Assembly: GCA_949361645.1 (NCBI GenBank)
Contig: OX442432.1
Coordinates: forward strand, 6,716,864 to 6,780,863
Direction: 5' to 3'
DNA: 64,000 nt
Origin: Spongilla lacustris
Taxonomy: Eukaryota > Porifera > Demospongiae > Spongillida > Spongillidae
The notes under the pieces were generated by a model that made no database searches, was not told where the DNA came from, and was given only the letters and a program-made list of their open reading frames with translations. Both the position numbers and the translations under genes were made by a program. Shown here piece after piece: positions 57,991 to 64,000 of the stretch; the first letter of the stretch is position 1, and each line of letters opens with the position of its first letter.

Positions 57991-59140
57991 ATGTGCTATA
58001 TTTCAGTCTGATCGGACCATGGTTTAGGTACTGTAGACAGTTCTATACATGAATTTCACTTCTAAATGCTTTTCTTAACCTGCTTACTTCTTCAATACAC
58101 TCCCTGCTTACTTTGATTGATTAGGATCAAATGATACAAGATACAGACCAGAATTTCTGAACAGCACTGCATTTCATAACAGTTTCGTCAAGACAATTTA
58201 CCCTGACTTCGCTTAACATCTGACCAAATTCTGGGTCACGCTTTTGTTCTTGACACTGCATAGCCAGATCTAGATTACTGGTAACATATTCGTAGCCTGG
58301 CTCTCTGTGTTAACAGGGAGAAAGCATATGTAATAAACTTACATGGCGCTAAAAACCAAGTGTCGTTGAACATTGTTTTATTGCATCACAAACCATTTTG
58401 GCAAAGTACTAGTGTACCTTATGTAGATAATTTCAGCATCACTAACAGATGAGATAGAGATGTTGTTTGAGTAAAGACTTGCCTGAAAACTTATCTGCTG
58501 CTTTTCTGCAATAATACAGTGGATGAATTCATAGCACTTCTTATCAGTCCTATCACGCATGTTAAGCCATCCTCACCCCTAGGCACGGTAACGGTTTGGC
58601 TCCAATCTTCAAAACAACATTCTCATCGTGTACTATAGCCATGTGATGCCTCAATGCATCGGGAGAGGGTGCAATGTGAATGCAGTGCTTACACTTATGA
58701 TCTAAGGAGGAAAACATCACTATGAACTTTTCAAATGAATTAGATACAATTGTGTTGATACGGAGCGGTGCCGTTAGATTATAACGAGTAACTGAATATA
58801 GTTTGTTTACAATGGAGCCCTCGTCGTTTTAAGCGGCTGCTATTATTTTGCACAGAATCAGACCAAAACTTTGTGCGCTTGCTACCTATCACATGTTGAA
58901 CGGGTGGCCATTGTCCCATTTTGCACAGAATACACTGTCCATCTTTATGCAGTTGCTACTGATCACATACTAAACATGCGGTGTCTAGCTGTTGTCCCAT
59001 TTCACACACAATCATTACGTCCGCCTTTGTTGTATATGCACTGCCATTCCTGGAACAATTGGGATGACTTTTTTGCAATAACGTAATTACCGCGAAATGT
59101 CTTCAATTATATAATATGAACATGATGTATGGTAACAGTT
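57991..59140. other. AT-rich stretch without recognised features
   Basis: Short frames here are neither long nor similar to anything I know. Two loosely similar segments near 58860–58920 and 58925–58990 share 'ttgcacagaat…cat' wording, suggesting an old local duplication. Confidence 0.5.
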
Positions 59141-59142
59141 AC

Positions 59143-59214
59143 ATCGACCCCTGCTTCTAGGCCTCCAGAGAGTAAATTCTCTACCTTGGACACAGTACCT
59201 CGCTTTGTGGCCAT
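59143..59214 (-). pseudogene. N-terminal piece of a BAF-like gene
   Basis: From the ATG at 59214 the frame reads M-A-T-K-R-G-T-V-S-K then L-L-S-G-G-L, closely parallel to M-A-E-K-R-V-S-T-A-P-K then L-L-A-G-G-I of the copy at 63843. The BAF core does not follow; the frame becomes unrelated and stops. It may be an exon of a gene extending leftward or a truncated copy. Confidence 0.45.
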
Positions 59215-59360
59215 TTCAGAATGTGTATCAGTGTCACTTTGTAGTCTGCACACTGGCTATTCTCTTACCATGCAGGACCTTCACTGAACTTAGATGAATA
59301 ATGAATGATGCACCACATAGGTGAAATTAACTTATATAGCCATGGCTGGCATCCACAATA

Positions 59361-59600
59361 TTAGAACATTACATACACATGCACATTTACGGCCAACATA
59401 GCCAGCTCATATCTTAAAATGGAACTGTGGAGCCACCCCCTAAACTCCACGTTGCTTTGTTTGAGCAACAAGTATTGCCCTAGCAGTTGAGTGGCGTATA
59501 CAATGTTGTTGTCCCACATCTTGCTTCCGCAGGCCGGGCCAATGCCAGGGACGGCATCTATTCTGCCACAAATCATTTGCAGCCAGCCCTTAAACTTGGC
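59361..59600 (-). pseudogene. BAF (BANF1)-like domain, copy with no clear start
   Basis: The frame encodes I-D-A-V-P-G-I-G-P-A-C-G-S-K-M, A-T-Q-L-L-G-Q-Y-L-L-L-K-Q and V-E-F-R-G-W-L, aligning with BANF1's helix-hairpin-helix (L-A-G-I-G-E-V-L-G-K-K-L), L-G-Q-F-L-V-L-K-K and F-R-E-W-L. BAF is a small DNA-bridging protein that binds LEM-domain proteins. No ATG begins this frame, so an upstream exon or a lost start is implied. The C-terminal third of BAF is replaced by unrelated residues. The flank 59300–59380 is nearly identical to the flank at 63920–64000. Confidence 0.6.
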
Positions 59601-59864
59601 ATCCAATTAGTTCAGATGTATCATTTAGAATAAAGAACGTATATGTAACGTTAGTGATAGTATACTGTGGTGTATTTAAATGAGAAATTTTCATATGGCC
59701 TGCGTCTTTGTCTGCGTCCTTGTCCTTGACCTCGTGCTCTCTGTGCCGGTGATGGAGGGACAGGGGAGAATATTGCTGAGCGTGGTGCGGGTATAGCGGT
59801 TGGCCAGGGTACCGGGCGCAGTGGTATCGGTGGAACCCCGGGTACGATAAAAGCGCTAGTTGCT

Positions 59865-60160
59865 GTGCTGGTGGTTTGCGACTGTGCTGCAGCTGGTTCA
59901 TGTGGAAGGATCAGTTGGGCTGCTGTGATGGTGGTTTGTGATTGGGCTGCATCTGGTTCATGTGGAGGGATCAGGTGGGCTGCTGTGATGGTGGTTTGCG
60001 ACTGGGCTGCATCTGGTTCATGTGGAGGGATCAGGTGGGCTGCTGTGATGGTGGTTTGCGACTGGGCTGCATCTGGTTCATGTGGAGGGATCAGTTGGGC
60101 TGCTGTGATGGTGGTTTGCGATTGGACTGCATCTGGTTCATGTGGAGGGATCAGTTGGGC
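59865..60160. repeat. 60-bp tandem repeat
   Basis: Five units of 60 bp (…tggttcatgtggagggatca…) are nearly identical. The plus-strand frame stays open, but no coding support was seen. The block sits between BAF-like and Gag-like remnants. Confidence 0.92.
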
Positions 60161-60317
60161 CTGCAGAAAGGTTTGACTGGTTATGCCGGTATAGGGATTA
60201 AGATAAATAACACTTGCCTGGGCTACTGAGTCTGGGTCTGAGTGTGTAGTAGATTCCGCGGTAGTAGTCCTTGCAGAGTTGGGTTAGTAGGCTTGGACCT
60301 GGATGCGGGTTATAGTG

Positions 60318-61077
60318 TTATTGGCGAATAAGCGGGATGGTGAGGCTTTGATTTGTCCTCACTATCGTTGTTGGCCATAAATGATAGCATTTCTCGTTCT
60401 GACATACTGCCTCAAACTCCCAGCATCTTTGCTCACTAACTTTCTCCACTGGCTTACATAGGGGTGACTCAGGTGACAACTCATCCTCATGCAACAGGTC
60501 AGGTGACAACTCATCCCCTCCCGCCTCACACATGCTCGGCTCCCCGCCTGCCTGTGCTTGCACAACACCCATCTTGTACCACCAAACTGAGGGGATACGT
60601 CACCACTGTATTTCTAGGGCAGTCACGCTTAATATGACCTGGCCCACCACACAAAAAAACACAGCACCGGACTCACCGGACAAGGTAGCAGAAGCTTAAC
60701 CAACCCTGATGGACCCGCTCCATCCCACCACGCCCGGGGGCCTTAGCTCTCTCTGGCATGTTATGCACCGTCTTCCGAGCCTTCTCCACCTCGTTTGCTA
60801 TGCTCCTCTTATGCGCCACCTTGCGCTCTGCTGTCCTCTCCAGCCTCTTTTCGTCATCTGATCCCGCCGCCAGGCCGTCGGTCTCATACTCGGCGACAAC
60901 GGCCCAGCCAAGCTCCAGGCGGTCAGCCACCTTTATCAGCTTTTGCCTGTAGGCCAGAGCGTCCTTACCTTGCCTGAGGCTTAGCTTGGCCTTTTCCAAG
61001 GCGAGCTTTGCAGGACCTTCGTCCAGCACTCTGGCCGCCTGCGATAGCCGCAGCTCCGCATCACTAAGGTGGTCCAC
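60318..61077 (-). pseudogene. Gag-like retroelement remnant with a zinc knuckle
   Basis: A 134-codon frame without an ATG (61077–60673) encodes an alanine-, lysine- and glutamate-rich helical stretch. In another frame, 60668–60612 reads C-x3-C-G-G-P-G-H-I-K-R-D-C-P, the core of a retroelement nucleocapsid zinc knuckle with one extra residue. A further frame continues to 60318. Changes of frame show decay. I cannot say which retroelement class it came from. Confidence 0.5.
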
Positions 61078-61780
61078 CAGTCCATCATTGGAGCTGGCCT
61101 GCTCCTCATGTGCCCTCTTTTAGAGCCCTCCTTCTGCGCTGCCCTCAACTCCTCGCGCAGCTCGTGTGATTTGCACTGGGAATTATTGATGGTGGCCAGG
61201 ATAGTTGCCAATAAATTGACCGTCGCGTTGATCCCACCTGCTGCTACCGGCTGCTCTCTCGTACACAAGACATGAAAAAATTGCAGGACACTACGTGCTG
61301 TAGAATGCTTAGAATGACTCAATAACCCTTACACTCTCATAAAACCCCGCTTCCACATGGTCACACCTTCCCTCCAGTCACCATATCCGTCACATTTAGA
61401 CGGGAGCTTATTTTCTGTCTGATTCAACTCTTCCAACCGACAGGAAATATATAAGTCAACAGATTTTAAATTGATTCTTTGACAACATTTGTGGCAATTA
61501 CACACAGTGGTACGTGAACAGGAGTTCAATACTTCGTCTGTTTTCCAAAGGTCATTTAAAAAGCCACCATGTATTGATCGATCACTTTAAAGGTTTTTAC
61601 CAGCTTCCACTTGCTTCGGCTTCTGCTTTGGCAGCCTGCCTCTGCCACGTTTTGCTGAACAAATGAAATTTTTGATTTAACTACCAGCTAACAACTTTAT
61701 GTCATTGAAATGATATGTTCATATAAGTATTGCAACAGACAAGGTTAGATTAGTTTGGCCGGACCTCCTTTGCTCGGGTC

Positions 61781-62155
61781 TCAGGGTGGAGGGCGTCTCC
61801 TGGCTGGCCTGCTGGTGCCTTGCTGCTGAGGTGGGAAGTTCCCTTCCTCATCTGGATCTCCTTGTTGCCCTGGCTCAGTACTTTGTTGTGTGCAACCCCC
61901 AACTTCAATTTCTGATGGTATCTCTTTATCAGAAAAGGAAGGTGAATTCAGATCAGAGTATGTATCAAGGTTAGACTCACTCATTTCTCCTACACGGGTT
62001 CTTTTCCGTGATAATAGGAGGTTGAGCTTTTGCTGGGTTTGCTCTTGGGCTTGTTCCCAGATCTCAATCAATTCCTTTCGTCCCTTGTCAGAGAGTTCCG
62101 GGTCCGCGCAAATGTCAGACACAATCTGGATTTTGTCTTCTGCCGCCTGTGTCAC
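61781..62155 (-). other. Unrecognised 124-codon open frame
   Basis: The frame begins at GTG, not ATG, and encodes a helical start (A-A-E-D-K-I-Q-I-V-S-D-I), then an acidic S/E/P/Q-rich tail ending in R-R-R-P-P-P. It lies upstream of the Gag-like remnant on the same strand and could be its N-terminal part. Plus-strand readings nearby (62330–62580) are also partly open. No homology was recognised. Confidence 0.35.
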
Positions 62156-62663
62156 CTTCTAGATCTTCCCCAGAGAATTCCAGGGACATTGCCGTTCTAT
62201 CCATGGCAAACTTTCGGTCTAGTCTTGCCCACCATTCCCTCATGCTTTCTGTCACCCACGGCCCCATGTAGGGCAATTACAGTGGTATGAAAGCATTGGT
62301 TGGGACCTGCTGTTCCACGCACCCTTCCTCGCTTTCCTTACAGCATTTAAGTTTGCCGGCTATGATTATGAGGGACTGGATGTCCTCTGCGATCGCAAGG
62401 AGCCTTATCGTTCACTCCCCCTAGCTATCAGGGCCTCCCCTTCAGATCCACCAGAGGCCTCTTACCCAGCTTTCGCCAGAGGGATTAGTTTAGGGTGTGT
62501 GGTTTCCTTTAGGGAAACCAAAATACCACAAATCCTAGAGGACTGGAGGAGATACTCGGGAGTAAGCAGCTCAACTGTTGCCTCTAAGTTCGGCTCAGCA
62601 GTACCCATTTCCCCGTGACTTACGGGTGGCTTCTACTCCTACCTTGTATACCATCAATAGGAT

Positions 62664-62879
62664 CTTGATATGTTGGATCACTGAAAGTGAAATAAAATAT
62701 GATCTGTATTGCATACTACCATACAATGTGTAACAAAAACATACCCCACGTTAAGCCTTGAGCACAACAGTGATACCTGTTATTGCATCAAAGGGCGCTT
62801 GATATGTTGGATCACTGAAAGTGAAATAAAATATGATCTGTATTGCATACTACCATACAATGTGTAACAAAAACATACC
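62664..62879. repeat. 82-bp direct repeat
   Basis: Bases 62664–62745 recur at 62798–62879, essentially unchanged, with 52 bp between the copies. Both are followed by 'cac'. The sequence is non-coding. Confidence 0.9.
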
Positions 62880-63660
62880 ACACAGGAAGGTTTTTCGGAG
62901 AGTGCGCAATTCTGGTGCTGTTTTTACAGCTCTATCAGGCATCCTAACCCCCTCAGCTCTATCAGGCATCCTGGCCCCTTCAGCGCTTGTCTGCTGCTGT
63001 GGTGGTGGTGGAGGTGTCTCAGCTATTGCCCGGGTTTCATCTGAGAATTGAGAAAATGGTAAGGCCTACTAATAGTAAGTTTTTTACCATCACCTTTCTG
63101 GTGCATTTCCTCTTGAGCTGCCAGATGGGCCATAAGTCGCTCAGATACATCTGGCTCCTCTCTTGGTAGTACCTTCTTTGGTACTGGTACCGGGGTAATG
63201 GCAAGGGAAACGCTGCTTCCCTTCAGGGGGTCATTTTACTGTTCCCTGTCAGGTCCACTGGCCCGTTCGCTTCCTCCAGCCAATCTCGCTCTTGGGATTT
63301 CTGAACAACAGTGCATTTTATAACAGCTTTGTGTAACGGTGCAACAGTTTTGTCAGACAATTTACCCTGACTTTGTTTAACATTTTCCTTTACCACCCAC
63401 CCCACTAATGAACATACACCAGGGCTTATGTTTTGTACAGGAACAGTTGCCATTTTTATGCAGTTTTCTTTTCTCAACATAACAACATTGCCTCCATTGC
63501 AACCACATTCATTTGGAGGCAGCACAGATACACTTGCATTGTTTCAATGTTATGCCAGCTGCTTCTGGAAGAGGGGAAAGTAAACACTTTTCCCTCTTCC
63601 GAAGCAATAACCTGGATTTCTGAACTCTGGTAATCTAGTTTGAAACGATGGTGAATGGAG
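62880..63660. other. Gene-free stretch before the third BAF-like segment
   Basis: A short imperfect duplication (agctctatcaggcatcct) occurs at 62928–62975. Frames on both strands are short and unrecognised. Exons of a BAF-like gene reading leftward from 63661 could lie here, but I could not identify any. Confidence 0.4.
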
Positions 63661-63843
63661 TTAAGTTCTTAGTAGGATTGCAAACAAGTATTGTCCGAAC
63701 AGTTGAGTGGCATATGCGATGTTGTTGCCCCGCATCTTGCTTCCGCAGGCCGGGCCAATGCCAAGGACGGCGTCTATTCCTTTGCCAGCTATGCCTCCAG
63801 CCAGTAAAAGTTTGGGCGCCGTGCTAACTCGCTTTTCGGCCAT
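63661..63843 (-). CDS. BAF (BANF1)-like gene, partial or truncated
   Basis: From the ATG at 63843 the frame encodes 60 residues. It opens M-A-E-K-R, then L-L-A-G-G-I-A-G-K, then the BAF-like core I-D-A-V-L-G-I-G-P-A-C-G-S-K-M and A-Y-A-T-Q-L-F-G-Q-Y-L. It then departs from BAF just where F-R-E-W-L should follow. A GTTTGC after 'caatactt' could be a splice donor, which would rescue a longer protein, but no partner exon was found. BAF is normally about 89 residues and encoded by one well-conserved gene; this copy is divergent and duplicated. Confidence 0.5.
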   Translation of the reverse strand: MAEKRVSTAPKLLLAGGIAGKGIDAVLGIGPACGSKMRGNNIAYATQLFGQYLFAILLRT

Positions 63844-64000
63844 TTCTAAATTAAAGAGAACAATGTGTATCAGTGTCACTTTGTAGCCTATTCTCTTACC
63901 GTGCAGGACCTTCAACGAATGATGAGTGATGCACCACATAGGTGAAATTAACTTATATAGCCACGGCTGGCATCCACAATATTAGAACATTACATACACA

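Noticed and set aside
1..64000. tRNA, rRNA and other structured RNA genes
   Set aside because: I looked for tRNA T-arm and A-box patterns and found no convincing set; a dedicated covariance-model search would be needed to exclude them.

Overview
The window is nuclear DNA of an animal with a very compact genome, most like a sponge or another early-branching invertebrate. Coding regions are split by many short GT–AG introns, genes lie 90–330 bp apart, and the products are typical of animals: vasohibin, GMAP-210, CCDC61, OPA3, WDR81, NUP133, BAF-like and IL-17-like proteins. The sponge assignment is inferred from compactness and gene content; no species marker was seen. I built each gene model by hand from splice sites and phase. 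Except where noted, the summed exon lengths are exact multiples of three.

Bases 1–3.3 kb hold one intact single-exon gene for an IL-17-like secreted cytokine, followed by G/C-homopolymer-rich DNA. From 3.3 to 53.1 kb there is a nearly unbroken run of twelve genes with recognised homologues and one orphan: ZNRD2(-), QRICH2-like(+), CIAO2A(+), an orphan type I membrane protein(-), WDR81(+), vasohibin(-), TRIP11/GMAP-210(+), ADF/cofilin(-), COA6(+), SAC3D1(-), CCDC61(+), OPA3(-) and NUP133(-). Orientation nearly alternates. This gives five head-to-head pairs with short shared promoters and six tail-to-tail pairs 116–204 bp apart. NUP133 and OPA3 run in tandem only 86 bp apart.

Many introns carry minisatellites (units of 21, 24, 27, 35, 36 and 42 bp) or TG/CT microsatellites. 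One 5.6-kb WDR81 intron holds a nest of DNA transposons: an old foldback element, two hairpin MITEs, a full-length hAT element, and a 1.18-kb hAT-type element inserted inside the hAT transposase gene. A separate 857-bp terminal-inverted-repeat element sits exactly at the start codon of SAC3D1, and the codon lies within its target-site duplication.

From 53.1 kb to the end the DNA is repeat-rich and gene-poor. It holds a possible two-exon small secreted peptide, fragments of a BEL/Pao protease, a Penelope-type reverse transcriptase and a zinc-knuckle Gag, and at least two BAF (BANF1)-like coding segments within duplicated flanks that continue past the window edge.

Functional themes in the gene block are cytoskeleton and cilia (QRICH2-like, vasohibin, cofilin, CCDC61, SAC3D1), membrane traffic (WDR81, GMAP-210), mitochondria and iron-sulfur biogenesis (COA6, OPA3, CIAO2A) and the nuclear pore (NUP133).
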